Shown in pieces: positions 9,466-18,338 of a DNA stretch of 45,465 nt. Origin of the DNA: Lachnospiraceae bacterium (GTDB lineage: Bacteria > Bacillota > Clostridia > Lachnospirales > Lachnospiraceae); contig QXXL01000125.1 of NCBI GenBank assembly GCA_009911505.1, positions 1-45,465 on the forward strand. Reading direction: 5' to 3'. Position 1 is the stretch's first letter. Each line of letters opens with the position of its first letter. The translations under genes and the position numbers were made by a program. A model generated the notes under the pieces. That model had not been told where the DNA came from. It did not search any database and worked only from the letters and a program-made list of their open reading frames with translations.

Positions 9466-9705
9466 CTATAAATAGCGGAACATTTCTTTAGCCTCTTCTT
9501 TTTTGACAGTTTCCGCAATGGATAGCACTTCTGCCTTTACCGTCTTTGATCCAAACGCAATTTCAAGTATGTCGCCTGGCTTTACATTGACCGACGCCTT
9601 TGCCACTTTGCCGTTTAGCATGACCCTTCCTGCATCGCAGGCTTCATTTGCTATAGTGCGCCTTTTAATTAAGCGCGATACCTTTAAAAATTTATCTAGT
9701 CTCAT
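9466..9705 (-). CDS. rqcP: S4-domain RNA-binding protein (RqcP/YabO)
   Basis: This 79-aa protein consists of a single S4 RNA-binding fold: MRLDKFLKVSRLIKRRTIA at the start, GRVMLNGK at about 27-34 and VKPGDILEI at about 42-50. The Bacillus homologue YabO/RqcP binds stalled 50S subunits with RqcH and helps C-terminal alanine tailing in ribosome quality control. A longer frame starts at 9756, but the ATG at 9705 follows TAGGAGAAAAC and restores the normal family length. It lies directly downstream of the HU terminator and upstream of yabP, as in Bacillus. Confidence 0.9.
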   Translation of the reverse strand: MRLDKFLKVSRLIKRRTIANEACDAGRVMLNGKVAKASVNVKPGDILEIAFGSKTVKAEVLSIAETVKKEEAKEMFRYL

Positions 9706-9723
9706 GTTTTCTCCTATAAAAAC

Positions 9724-9749
9724 GCAGAGGGCACTCAAACGCCCTCTGC
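9724..9749 (-). terminator. Terminator of the HU gene
   Basis: A GC-rich 9-bp stem (GCAGAGGGC and its complement, 9724-9732 and 9741-9749) is followed on the minus strand by GTTTTTA. It sits 25 nt after the HU stop and only a few bases before the rqcP ribosome site, so rqcP is probably expressed at low level by read-through. Confidence 0.8.
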
Positions 9750-9774
9750 AATACATTAAATCATGTTCTTTGAT

Positions 9775-10050
9775 TTACCCGTTAATCATGTCTTTCAAAG
9801 CTTTACCGGCTTTAAACTTCGGAGCCTTAGAAGCTGGGATCTTCATCTCTGCACCAGTCTGTGGGTTCCTTCCAACACGCTCTGCACGTTCGGATACTTC
9901 AAATGTACCAAACCCAACTAACTGGATTTTCTCCCCCTTCTTTAGTTCTTCTGCAACAACATCTGTAAAAGCCTTTAATGCCGCTTCAGCGTCCTTTTTA
10001 GATAATCCTGTCCTGTCAGCTATAGCTGCAACTAATTCTGCTTTGTTCAT
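9775..10050 (-). CDS. hup: DNA-binding protein HU
   Basis: HU is the abundant histone-like dimer that bends and compacts the nucleoid. The 91-aa sequence is collinear with HU: MNKAELVAAIADRTGLSKKD at the start, the GFGTFEV turn, and the DNA-wrapping arm with GRNPQTG (about 60-66). It is monocistronic, with a strong SigA promoter upstream and a GC-rich terminator downstream. It occupies the place before rqcP that is common in Clostridia. Confidence 0.97.
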   Translation of the reverse strand: MNKAELVAAIADRTGLSKKDAEAALKAFTDVVAEELKKGEKIQLVGFGTFEVSERAERVGRNPQTGAEMKIPASKAPKFKAGKALKDMING

Positions 10051-10105
10051 TCAAAATTCCTCCTGTAGATTTTCAATAGACTAAGGTTCTTCACCCACAT
10101 GATTA

Positions 10106-10134
10106 TTTATACTTGTTTTACCTATATTTGTCAA
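10106..10134 (-). promoter_or_regulatory. SigA promoter of the HU gene
   Basis: A consensus -35 TTGACA (10129-10134), 17-bp spacer and -10 TATAAA (10106-10111) are read on the minus strand. This is a strong housekeeping promoter, as expected for an abundant protein. The -35 begins only about 25 nt beyond the stop of the upstream mutase gene. Confidence 0.88.
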
Positions 10135-10157
10135 GAAAAAGTGGTTTATTTTCGCAA

Positions 10158-11894
10158 TTAGAACAATCCCTGTACAATGTCCAGCATCTTACTTCCAAGC
10201 ACTTTGGCTTTTTCCACAGAATCGTCCAAAGAGTCCCCCTTTACGCCAATGTAAAATTTGACTTTGGGTTCTGTACCAGATGGGCGGATACACACCCATG
10301 CATCGTCCTGCAGCTCATAATACAGTACATTTGACTTCGGAAGCCCGGTCGGTTTTACCCCGCCGTCCTTAAGGTCGGTAATAGTATCCGCCTGATAATC
10401 ACGTACTTTAAGCACTTCATAGGAACCGATTGCAGTAAGCGGCTTTTCGCGCAGCGTCCCAAGAATCTTTTGAATCTTTTCCAGCCCTTCGATGCCCTTT
10501 AAAGTAATAGACTCTACATGATCCTGATAGAAGCCGTAGCGCTCATACATATCAAGCATTGCGTCCCAAAGTGTCTTGCCTTTTGTCTTATAAAATGCGG
10601 CGGCTTCACATAAAAACATCGTCGCTGCAACGGCATCCTTGTCCCTTGCGTAGGTTCCGGGCAGGCAGCCGTAGCTTTCTTCCATACCAAAGAGGTATGT
10701 GCCTTTACCTGTCTTTTCAAATTCGAGCATCTTATTGCCGATGAACTTAAACCCGGTCAATACCTCGACAAGTTCTACCCCATAGTATTTTGCAATTGCA
10801 TCAGCCATATTAGTAGTCACAATGGATCGGATAAATGCGCCGTCTTTGGGCAGGCTTCCTTTGGATGCTTTGGTTTCACCGATGATATAATCGCCAATCA
10901 GGCAGCCTGACATATTCCCAGTCAGCATATGGTATTCGCCTGTCTGGCTGTCTTTTACATATACGCCCAAGCGGTCCGCATCGGGATCGGTAGCAAGCAC
11001 AAGGTCTGCCCCCTCTTTCTTAGCAAGTGCAAGGGCAAGCTCATAGGCCGCAGCAGCTTCCGGGTTTGGATAACCCACTGTCGGAAAATCACCGTCCGGC
11101 AGCTCTTGCTCTTTAACTACAAATACATTGGTAAAGCCTAACTCTTTTAAAATTGTACGTACTGGGATATTGCCTGTCCCATGCAGCGGCGTATAAACAA
11201 TTTTAAGCTCATCCTTTACCGCGTCAATCGCATCCTGGTGGATCACAAGCTTCTTAATCTCATCCATATATGCCCGGTCGATATCTTCTCCGATTGTAAC
11301 ATATAATCCGTCCTCCTGCGCTTTCGTCTTGTCCATCGTAAGCATAGAAGCGTAATCCGTTACGGCTTTTACCTCCGCCATAATCCCGGTATCATGCGGC
11401 GGCGTAATCTGGGCGCCGTCTTCCCAGTATACCTTATACCCATTGTATTCGGCCGGGTTATGGCTTGCCGTTATGTTGATGCCGGCAATACAGTTTAATT
11501 TGCGCACCGCAAAGGAAAGCTCCGGCGTCGGACGCAAGGACTCAAATACATATGCCTTCACGCCGTTTGCTGCAAGGCAAAGCGCAGCTTCGTCTGCAAA
11601 TTCCGGCGACATATGGCGGGAATCGTAAGCAATTGCCACACCGCGCGCCTGCCCCCCTACCTTTTTAATGTAATTGGCAAGCCCCTGTGTGGCTTTGCGG
11701 ACCGTGTAGATATTCATACGGTTTGTCCCCGCGCCGATAACTCCGCGCAGCCCCGCCGTACCAAATTCAAGCTCCGTATAAAACCGATCCTCCATTTCCT
11801 TTTCGTCATCCGCAATCTTCTTTAATTCTGCCTTTGTCCCTTCGTCGAAATACGGATTTGAAACCCACTCCTGATAGATATCTTTGTAGCTCAT
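10158..11894 (-). CDS. Phosphoglucomutase/phosphomannomutase (alpha-D-phosphohexomutase)
   Basis: This cytoplasmic enzyme interconverts hexose 1- and 6-phosphates, most likely glucose-1-P and glucose-6-P. The 578-aa protein has the active-site phosphoserine loop ITASHNP (Ser144), the Mg-binding loop DPDADR (303-308), the sugar-specificity motif GMEESYG, and the phosphate-binding loop RPSGTEPK near the C-terminus. Length and motif style match the PgcA-like mutases of Firmicutes, which supply glucose-1-P for UDP-glucose and glycolipid synthesis. The ribosome site GAGGAGG precedes the ATG. PgcA-type Pgm versus a phosphopentomutase-like side activity cannot be decided here. Confidence 0.93.
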   Translation of the reverse strand: MSYKDIYQEWVSNPYFDEGTKAELKKIADDEKEMEDRFYTELEFGTAGLRGVIGAGTNRMNIYTVRKATQGLANYIKKVGGQARGVAIAYDSRHMSPEFADEAALCLAANGVKAYVFESLRPTPELSFAVRKLNCIAGINITASHNPAEYNGYKVYWEDGAQITPPHDTGIMAEVKAVTDYASMLTMDKTKAQEDGLYVTIGEDIDRAYMDEIKKLVIHQDAIDAVKDELKIVYTPLHGTGNIPVRTILKELGFTNVFVVKEQELPDGDFPTVGYPNPEAAAAYELALALAKKEGADLVLATDPDADRLGVYVKDSQTGEYHMLTGNMSGCLIGDYIIGETKASKGSLPKDGAFIRSIVTTNMADAIAKYYGVELVEVLTGFKFIGNKMLEFEKTGKGTYLFGMEESYGCLPGTYARDKDAVAATMFLCEAAAFYKTKGKTLWDAMLDMYERYGFYQDHVESITLKGIEGLEKIQKILGTLREKPLTAIGSYEVLKVRDYQADTITDLKDGGVKPTGLPKSNVLYYELQDDAWVCIRPSGTEPKVKFYIGVKGDSLDDSVEKAKVLGSKMLDIVQGLF

Positions 11895-11958
11895 GTTTTT
11901 CCTCCTCTTGTTTTTATATTTATGGTGGCTGTTATTTTGCCACTGGTTATCCCTTCCG

Positions 11959-13365
11959 TCACTGATCCCTTAAATCATCGTAACTGCTGCCCCCTGTAGC
12001 CGCACCTCCGGAAGCCGTGCCATTATTATTTTGATTATTGCTATTATTGTTGTTATTATTGTTATTAATGGATGTCAGCAAGTTATACAATGTAGTCAGA
12101 TAATCCGTCTGGGACTGGTTATTATTGCTGCTGTTATTATTGTTGTTATTGTTATTTGTATTGCTGCTGCTATTGTTGCTGTTGTTGCCATTGTTGTTAT
12201 TTGCTGAATTGCTGTTATTATCCGTATTTTGTTTTTTCTTGCCCGTGTTATTGCTTGTGTTTTGGTTTGTGCCCGTGCTGCCCCCTTCTTTTTTGGAACT
12301 TCCTTTAGCCGTTTCGTTTAGTGCAATTTCAATTTCGGACTCGGCGGAATTGACCACAAGCCGTTCCTCAATCGTATCAAAGCCTTCCGCTTCTACAGCA
12401 ATCGTATGGATGCCGTACCGCACATCTACAGGCTTAGTATAATCCGCCTTTTTACCGTCAATCCACAATACTGCACCTTCAACGCCGACCTTAAAGGTAA
12501 TCCTACACATTTTAGGGCCTTCCCCTTTTAGCTCGTCTAAATTCAGGCTGACAGTCTGATCCCGCTTAATCTCAACTTCCCTGCTGCCGCCGTAGCCATC
12601 ATTTGCCACAGTGACCAGATATTTGCCTTCTGGTACTTCTACCTGCATGTTCTTTGTCACTTCTTTGAAGATTTTATCTCCGATACAGATAAAACTGCCT
12701 TCAAACAGCTTTGTATTGGCAAGCGCCAAATATCCATGCCCTTTTTGTACCGACAGGGAAATCAATTCCTTGCCTTTCCCTACGGCTCGCAGCACATCGT
12801 CTTCCCCTAAGCTGTCAAACCCGACTGTCCCGTCCCCGGAAAAAATCTCCATTTTGGGATCACAGGCGTATTTGGTTTTGCCTATGGTAAGTGCATGGCT
12901 GTCCGGGTCAAAAGAATAATTCACAATATCCTCATATACCCATGCCTGATCCGACTGCTGCATACTGATTAGATGCTGTGTATGCCCCGATACGGCAATC
13001 TGTACTACATCCCCAGGCACAAACGAATCCATAGACTTAGATTCGCCATATTTGTCCAGAAACAAGGTTCCCATATCGTACGTGTACTGGCGCTGCTTGC
13101 CGCCTCCGGCCTTTTTAAAAACGGCGAGCTTCTGCTCCATATCAAGCTTTGTTAGGACGTACAAATCCTCCCCGGAAACCTCTGGGGCAAAAATCTCGGT
13201 CCCCTTAATGCCCTCCGCCGTATCCTGCGCCATAGCATCCTCTGCCTTAACCCCGGTCCCCCTGCGGCTTTGGATTATGCCGCTGTCCCGCCGCCCGCAG
13301 GCGCACAGGCCAAATGCTGTGAATACCAGTAAAGCCAGTAAAAAATGCTGCTTTTGTATTTTCAT
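11959..13365 (-). CDS. PEGA-domain lipoprotein with Asn-rich C-terminal tail
   Basis: The 468-aa protein starts with a lipoprotein signal peptide (lipobox LCAC, lipidated Cys23), so it should be anchored outside the membrane. The middle carries beta-rich segments, then two PEGA-like repeats (about 245-285 and 297-350, with KYLVTVANDGYGG and GIHTIAVEAEGFDTIEE). The final 110 residues are low-complexity Asn/Ser with two long Asn tracts flanking a short hydrophobic stretch (DYLTTLYNLLTSI). PEGA domains occur in surface proteins, and binding partners are not known. It follows the cotS-like gene by 30 nt, so both may share a sporulation promoter. Its biochemical function is not recognised. Confidence 0.75.
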   Translation of the reverse strand: MKIQKQHFLLALLVFTAFGLCACGRRDSGIIQSRRGTGVKAEDAMAQDTAEGIKGTEIFAPEVSGEDLYVLTKLDMEQKLAVFKKAGGGKQRQYTYDMGTLFLDKYGESKSMDSFVPGDVVQIAVSGHTQHLISMQQSDQAWVYEDIVNYSFDPDSHALTIGKTKYACDPKMEIFSGDGTVGFDSLGEDDVLRAVGKGKELISLSVQKGHGYLALANTKLFEGSFICIGDKIFKEVTKNMQVEVPEGKYLVTVANDGYGGSREVEIKRDQTVSLNLDELKGEGPKMCRITFKVGVEGAVLWIDGKKADYTKPVDVRYGIHTIAVEAEGFDTIEERLVVNSAESEIEIALNETAKGSSKKEGGSTGTNQNTSNNTGKKKQNTDNNSNSANNNNGNNSNNSSSNTNNNNNNNNSSNNNQSQTDYLTTLYNLLTSINNNNNNNNSNNQNNNGTASGGAATGGSSYDDLRDQ

Positions 13366-13395
13366 GCTCTTTTTCTCCTATCTTCCGAAAGCTTT

Positions 13396-14415
13396 CTACA
13401 TTATAACACACTCTTCCTGACTTGTGAAACAAAATAACATTTTTAAGAATTGTTTTCTCTGCGGCTCCTGCGCTATAATCTTTTGAAGCTTCTCAATGTC
13501 CCTGCCGGAAATCCAGGATTTGCGGGAGCTGCTATAGTGGTTGGCGATTTTCCAGTACTTTTTGGGATATGCCAGGCGCAGGTAAAGCTGTTTGAGCTCC
13601 TGGGGCAAAAGTTTTCTAACTTTATCGTATTCAGTAATCATATCAATGCCAAGCCCGGTATTCCAATTGTATTTTTCCAGAATCTTACGGATAAAATTTG
13701 CAAGATCCTGCACCATAATATCATACGACATCTGTTCAAAATTTAAAATCACCCATTCCCCTTGGGAACATAAGACATTATGCTGGTTATAATCCCCATG
13801 GCAAAGCCCCCGCATCCGCCCTGCCACTTCTTCTCCCAGCTCCTCATCCTGCTTCTTTAGCTGCCCGGTCACATCAAATGCCTGTGCGCGGTAGTTTTCA
13901 TATTCCTTCATAAACAGCATTTCAAACTGGTTTTTCTTATTCTTATTGCGGATATAATTTTTAACTTTATTTAGTTCGCGGTTATGGCGTTCATATTCCA
14001 TCAAAAGGCTGTGCCGCTCTGCCTTCAAAAAATCAGGGATTTCCCCAGGGTACGTTTTGGCCAGGGCATGGAACTGCGCCAGCTTTTTAACCGCCGCTAT
14101 AATATCCTCCCGGCTGCGCACATCGCACTCCCTGCCCAGGTACCAGTTTTTAAGCAGATAGCATGTATCATTCATTTCATCCTTAACAAGAGTTTCCCCA
14201 TCCTTCGCCTTAACAATAGATTCCGCCGCAAACCCACCCTTTCCCAAGAACTCCAAAATATCATATAAAAAAACAGCCCGTTCCTTCGAGCCGCGGAACA
14301 CCTTTAATAACATTGTCCCCTGGTTTGTTTCACATCCCAGCGCCCCGCGCCCTTTTACGGTACTTCTAATCTCCACTTCATACTGTTCCAGAATCTCTTC
14401 TTCCCGATTATACAC
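13396..14415 (-). CDS. CotS-family spore coat protein (APH-like kinase fold)
   Basis: The 339-aa protein has an aminoglycoside-phosphotransferase/choline-kinase fold with the catalytic-loop motif HGDYNQHNVL (at about 207-216) and a downstream NFEQMSYD in place of the usual DxD segment. It belongs to the CotS/YsxE/YutH group of spore coat proteins. The start is a GTG at 14415, 5 nt after GGAGGGG. A SigE-like promoter lies just upstream, which supports mother-cell expression. In the metal-binding loop the expected Asp is replaced (ILNFEQ), so catalytic activity is doubtful, as in several coat members. Confidence 0.85.
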   Translation of the reverse strand: MYNREEEILEQYEVEIRSTVKGRGALGCETNQGTMLLKVFRGSKERAVFLYDILEFLGKGGFAAESIVKAKDGETLVKDEMNDTCYLLKNWYLGRECDVRSREDIIAAVKKLAQFHALAKTYPGEIPDFLKAERHSLLMEYERHNRELNKVKNYIRNKNKKNQFEMLFMKEYENYRAQAFDVTGQLKKQDEELGEEVAGRMRGLCHGDYNQHNVLCSQGEWVILNFEQMSYDIMVQDLANFIRKILEKYNWNTGLGIDMITEYDKVRKLLPQELKQLYLRLAYPKKYWKIANHYSSSRKSWISGRDIEKLQKIIAQEPQRKQFLKMLFCFTSQEECVIM

Positions 14416-14463
14416 AAAAACCCCTCCATACGAATCTGTTCACGTAATTACTCCGTGTCTCTT

Positions 14464-14493
14464 TAACATATGAAGAGGTTCTTAAAAGTATGC
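14464..14493 (-). promoter_or_regulatory. Candidate SigE/SigK promoter of the CotS-like gene
   Basis: The minus strand shows GCATACT (14487-14493), a 14-bp spacer and CATATGTTA (14464-14472). The -10 fits both the SigE pattern and the SigK CATANNNTA pattern. The distance to the GTG start is about 48 nt. No SigA-like promoter is visible in this gap. Confidence 0.6.
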
Positions 14494-14495
14494 AC

Positions 14496-15821
14496 TTAAA
14501 TTTTGGCTGCCTGGCTTAATAAGTATTCTTTTTTATTTTTTTGCGGATCCTCCAATACAATTTCCAAAAGCCCATTTAAAACCTTCCCCAGGCCAGGCCC
14601 AGGCGCAAAACCCGCCGTTATCAAATCCCTGCCGTTTACCGCAAGATCCTTTAACGTCAAACAGTCCTGCTGCTCTAGGATCTTATTGTAAATATCCTCA
14701 TAGCCTTTCAAATATTGAAGCTTTTCATCCCGTTTATAACTGCTCTGCGCCAAAATATCCGCCCGCTTTACAGCAAACACCGCAGGGTACGCCTCTTGGC
14801 CCAGCCGTACAACCGCACGCCTTATACTTTTTTGCGAAAGCGGCGGATTGTCGTCATGCCACATCACCAGCCGGCATACCTTATCAATTGTATCATTATC
14901 ATACTTCAAGCGCTTCAGGATACCTTCGGCCATCCTGCTCCCCATCTGCGGGTGACCATAAAAATGATCCATGCCGTCCTCCCCCCTTTTGCGGCAGGAC
15001 GGTTTTGCCACATCGTGTAAAAGGACTGCAAGCCTAAGGACTTTATCGCACGGGGTATGCAAAAGCGCCTCGATCGTATGCTCCCCTACTGTATAAGCAT
15101 GGTGTGGGTTATCCTGCTTTGTCCCCATCATCTCGTCAAACTCCGGCAGCATAACAGAAGTAACCCCCAGCTGGTATAAAGTACGCATTTCTTCCGGATG
15201 CCCGGACAAAAGCAGCTTCGTTAGCTCCGCCTGGATACGCTCTGCACTGATATGGCAGAGCGTTCCGGAAAGCTTTTGCACTGCTTCTTTCGTCGCACCC
15301 TCAATGGAAAACCCAAGCTGGGCAGCAAAACGTACCGCCCGCATCATACGCAGGGCGTCCTCATCAAACCTCTGGTATGGATCCCCGACGCAGCGCACAA
15401 TACCGCTTTTTAAATCCTCTATGCCGCCAAATACATCTACCAGCCCGTCTTTTGGATTGTATGCCATCGCATTGATAGTAAAATCGCGGCGTTTTAAATC
15501 TTCGGTAAGATCAGGGGTAAACGTAACCTGCTTGGGACGCCTGTAATCCTCATATACCCCGTCCACACGGTAAGTTGTAACCTCAAAGCCCTCCTGCTGC
15601 ACCATAACAGTTACCGTGCCATGCTGGATTCCAGTATCTATCGTTTTGGGGAAAAGCGCTTTAACCTCATATGGCTTTGCGGAAGTAGTGATATCCCAGT
15701 CCTGCGGGATCCTGCCTAATACACTGTCGCGGATACAGCCTCCTACAGCATATGCCTGGTGCCCGGATTGAACCAGAGTGGCAATAATATGGGATACTTT
15801 TTCCGGTAATTGGATTTGCAT
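14496..15821 (-). CDS. cca: CCA tRNA nucleotidyltransferase
   Basis: This enzyme adds or repairs the 3'-CCA end of tRNAs. The 441-aa protein has the class II nucleotidyltransferase head: GGCIRD (27-32) and the catalytic DWD (41-43). These are followed by the neck with RFAAQLGF and RIQAEL, and a C-terminal HD domain with LLHDVAKP. The HD-containing form is typical of many Clostridia. The ATG follows AGGAGATGATACC. It lies 58 nt downstream of proS, so it is probably co-transcribed under the same T-box. Confidence 0.94.
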   Translation of the reverse strand: MQIQLPEKVSHIIATLVQSGHQAYAVGGCIRDSVLGRIPQDWDITTSAKPYEVKALFPKTIDTGIQHGTVTVMVQQEGFEVTTYRVDGVYEDYRRPKQVTFTPDLTEDLKRRDFTINAMAYNPKDGLVDVFGGIEDLKSGIVRCVGDPYQRFDEDALRMMRAVRFAAQLGFSIEGATKEAVQKLSGTLCHISAERIQAELTKLLLSGHPEEMRTLYQLGVTSVMLPEFDEMMGTKQDNPHHAYTVGEHTIEALLHTPCDKVLRLAVLLHDVAKPSCRKRGEDGMDHFYGHPQMGSRMAEGILKRLKYDNDTIDKVCRLVMWHDDNPPLSQKSIRRAVVRLGQEAYPAVFAVKRADILAQSSYKRDEKLQYLKGYEDIYNKILEQQDCLTLKDLAVNGRDLITAGFAPGPGLGKVLNGLLEIVLEDPQKNKKEYLLSQAAKI

Positions 15822-15879
15822 GGTATCATCTCCTGTATATTGTCAGGGAAACAGGGACTGCTTATCCCAGACAGCTTTT

Positions 15880-17322
15880 TTAATAAGCCTTCCCCCAGTA
15901 CACCAGTTTATGCGCCGGCTTCCCGCAGCAGACGCATACGTCTGATATCTGCTCTTTATCTGTAAACGGCATGCACCGCGAGGTTGCAGCAAACTCTTCC
16001 TTGAGCTTATCCTCGCATGCCTGCTCCCCACACCACATCCCGCGTATAAATCCCGGCTTGTTATTGATTATATCCGTAAACTCATCAAAATTATGGGCGT
16101 CATAAATATGCTCATCTCTGTGCCTTTTCGCACGCTCAAACATATCTGCCTGAATCCTGTCAAGCAGCGCTTTTGCCTCTGCTTTTACATCCTCCAGTGC
16201 GACAACCGTTTTTTCCCTGGTATCGCGCCGTACCAATACACACTGCCCCGCCTGCATATCCTTTGGCCCGATTTCAACCCGGATCGGGATACCGCGCATT
16301 TCCTGCTCGGAAAACTTCCATCCTGGGCTTTTTTCGGTGTCATCCAGTTTTACGCGGATACCCGCTTCCGCCAGCTGCCCTTTTAGCTCGTTCGCTTTTT
16401 CCAATACGCCCTCTTTGTGCTGCTGGATTGGAATTACCATAACCTGTACCGGCGCAATGGCAGGCGGAAGCACCAGACCGGAATCATCGCCATGTACCAT
16501 GATAATAGCCCCTATAATCCTGGTGGACATCCCCCAGGATGTCTGGTGCACATACTGCAGCTTATTGTCTTTGTCCGTAAACTGGATGCCGAATGCTTTT
16601 GCAAAGCCGTCGCCAAAGTTATGGCTCGTACCGGACTGCAGCGCTTTACCGTCATGCATTAAAGCTTCAATCGTATAAGTAGCGTTAGCCCCGGCAAATT
16701 TTTCCTTTTCCGTCTTTTTGCCCCGTACGACAGGGATAGCCAGCACCTCTTCACAGAAATCGGCATATACATTTAACATCTTTACCGTACGCTCTTCTGC
16801 TTCCTCTTCGGTTGCATGAGCCGTATGCCCCTCCTGCCATAAAAATTCCCGGGAGCGTAAAAACGGCCTGGTTTCCTTTTCCCACCTTACGACAGAACAC
16901 CACTGGTTGTATACCCTTGGCAGGTCACGGTAGGACTGTATATCATTTTTGTAAAAGTCGCAGAACAATGTCTCAGAGGTAGGCCTCACACAGATACGCT
17001 CCTGCAATAAATTAGAACCCCCGTGCGTTACCCAGGCCGCCTCTGGTGCAAAGCCCTCTACATGGTCTTTTTCGATATTTAACAGGCCTTCGGGAATAAA
17101 CATTGGCATATATACGTTTTCAACCCCTGTCGCCTTAAACCTGCGGTCTAATTCATGCTGGATATTTTCCCAGATGGCGTATCCGGCAGGCTTAATAACC
17201 ATACAGCCTTTTACGGAGGAATAATCCGTTAATTCTGCTTTTTTTACGACATCAGTGTACCATTGAGCGAAATCCACGTCCATGGATGTAATGGCTTCTA
17301 CTAATTTCTTTTCTTTTTGCAT
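15880..17322 (-). CDS. proS: Prolyl-tRNA synthetase (archaeal/eukaryote-type, ProS type 3)
   Basis: This class II synthetase charges tRNA-Pro. The 480-aa length, the start [13 protein letters not shown], motif 2 around [16 protein letters not shown], and a Zn/C-terminal domain with C-x2-C pairs ([11 protein letters not shown] and [11 protein letters not shown]) match the shorter archaeal/eukaryote-like ProS. It lacks the editing insertion of the E. coli type. The ATG follows AGAAAGGAAAAAAGCC. A T-box leader with a proline specifier codon lies immediately upstream, so expression should rise when tRNA-Pro is uncharged. cca follows. Confidence 0.95.
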   Translation of the reverse strand: MQKEKKLVEAITSMDVDFAQWYTDVVKKAELTDYSSVKGCMVIKPAGYAIWENIQHELDRRFKATGVENVYMPMFIPEGLLNIEKDHVEGFAPEAAWVTHGGSNLLQERICVRPTSETLFCDFYKNDIQSYRDLPRVYNQWCSVVRWEKETRPFLRSREFLWQEGHTAHATEEEAEERTVKMLNVYADFCEEVLAIPVVRGKKTEKEKFAGANATYTIEALMHDGKALQSGTSHNFGDGFAKAFGIQFTDKDNKLQYVHQTSWGMSTRIIGAIIMVHGDDSGLVLPPAIAPVQVMVIPIQQHKEGVLEKANELKGQLAEAGIRVKLDDTEKSPGWKFSEQEMRGIPIRVEIGPKDMQAGQCVLVRRDTREKTVVALEDVKAEAKALLDRIQADMFERAKRHRDEHIYDAHNFDEFTDIINNKPGFIRGMWCGEQACEDKLKEEFAATSRCMPFTDKEQISDVCVCCGKPAHKLVYWGKAY

Positions 17323-17368
17323 GGCTTTTTTCCTTTCTGGTTTTTATTTTATCGGGCACATACACAGC

Positions 17369-17640
17369 AAAAAACGCCGACGCATTCTGCCCCGATATAC
17401 AATAGGGACCGAACTGCTCCGGCGGTACCACCCTGATTCATGTATAGCCGCGGCGCTATAGCGCTGGCCATTTCATGCACTCTTTGCCCGTTAACGCAGG
17501 GGACGCCGCATTTTCATGCGGAAGCTCCAAGGCCGGTTCAAACCTCGTTAAACAAAGCCCTTGCAGCGTATTAATATAAATACGGGCTTCTCTCTGGGGA
17601 ATAGCGGGAATGGTTTTACTAATCCTTTTCATTGCTTTGC
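17369..17640 (-). promoter_or_regulatory. T-box leader of proS, specifier CCG (Pro)
   Basis: The minus strand carries the T-box core AGGGTGGTACCGCC (17421-17434), then a GC-rich imperfect stem ending in a U-run (17369-17374). Stem I has AGAGAG and a specifier region GAA-CCG-GCCTTGGAG with CCG at 17534-17536. The leuA leader has the same frame as GAA-CTC-GCCTTGGAG. The common position identifies the specifier as proline CCG, in agreement with the downstream gene. Confidence 0.92.
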
Positions 17641-17645
17641 TGTAT

Positions 17646-17675
17646 ATTTTAAACTGTGGCGTTTTGATTTGTCAA
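17646..17675 (-). promoter_or_regulatory. SigA promoter of the proS T-box transcript
   Basis: -35 TTGACA (17670-17675), 18-bp spacer and -10 TAAAAT (17646-17651) on the minus strand, placed directly before stem I of the T-box. Confidence 0.8.
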
Positions 17676-17827
17676 GAGGGGGATTGCTTTTTGTTTGTGG
17701 CAGTATAGGAACCAAAACCCGGAAACCAGTTCTGTTAAATCAGCTTCGGACCGGAAACAGCCGTATTGCTTTCGTGATACAACATCATAGATTATACGCC
17801 AATATTTTTGCTAAAGTTTTTGTACTT

Positions 17828-17850
17828 CTAGAGTGTGTGTAAAAAATGCT
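17828..17850 (+). repeat. Short repeat module (CTAGAG-GTGT-AAAAATGCT)
   Basis: CTAGAGTGTGTGTAAAAAATGCT matches the module CTAGAGCGTGTTTGAAAAATGCT at 43894-43916 in 20 of 23 positions. The same motif in reverse orientation forms the edge of the repeat copy at 18014, so the 17828-18030 segment is bounded by inverted versions of it. Confidence 0.55.
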
Positions 17851-18011
17851 TTCTGACAGATGTGCGACCTACTTAGCACCCAAAGGGTATGATATGCCGG
17901 GGAAGGGAGATGTAGCGGGCTACGTTGACCAAATTTATGCAGATTGAACTGCTAATGTCAATATGATGGTGCAAATATCACGCTACGTGGGGCGCACAGA
18001 TGGCGGGAATG
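17846..18011 (+). pseudogene. Decayed reading frame, function unknown
   Basis: From an ATG at 17846 a protein-like frame reads MLSDRCATYLAPKGYDMPGK and onward to an in-frame TGA at 17945. It then continues in the same frame with TANVNMMVQISRYVGRTDGG before running into the repeat. There is no ribosome site. The continued protein-like text after the stop suggests a degraded gene fragment. No family was recognised. Chance cannot be excluded. Confidence 0.3.
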
Positions 18012-18013
18012 GT

Positions 18014-18118
18014 TTTTCAAACACGACCGAGTGAACTATAGGGAGTGGATGGCAAAAGGGCCGTCAGGCAGAGGGCAGGGTGTGCATCTGCCTGACTACG
18101 GTTTCGGCTGGCCTACAG
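18014..18118 (-). repeat. Dispersed intergenic repeat, copy A
   Basis: Read on the minus strand, this copy has CTGTAGGCCAGCCGAAACCG at its left end and a perfect 10-bp stem GTCAGGCAGA/TCTGCCTGAC (18087-18096 and 18063-18072). It ends with GCCATCCACTCCCTATAG and GTGTTTGAAAAA. The same modules in the same order occur near 43.9 and 45.1 kb. Confidence 0.85.
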
Positions 18119-18338
18119 AAGAATAGTTGTATGTGGCATATTCTATAGCTTCCAGGAACTTTCAACAAAATCCGGCACCATAGATTATATGGAATGCAAT
18201 TTTATTCTGCATCTCATGTCAATCTCACGAATTAAACAGAAAAATCGGAAAAACTTCATTTTGCAGGCTTTCCGGTCCAAATGTCCGCTTTTTGAGATCT
18301 GTTATCAGCTTTACCCCCTTTAGACCCTAAAGCGTGTT

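Larger units (their letters stand above)
17676..18338. other. Gene-poor region between proS and the VanZ gene
   Basis: No intact gene is supported in these 660 bases. They hold a short repeat module at 17828-17850, a broken reading frame (17846-18011), a full dispersed repeat copy in minus orientation (18014-18118), and about 220 AT-rich bases with nothing recognisable. Near 18325 a short AAGCGTGTTTTAAAAC resembles one module of the repeat family. Confidence 0.6.
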
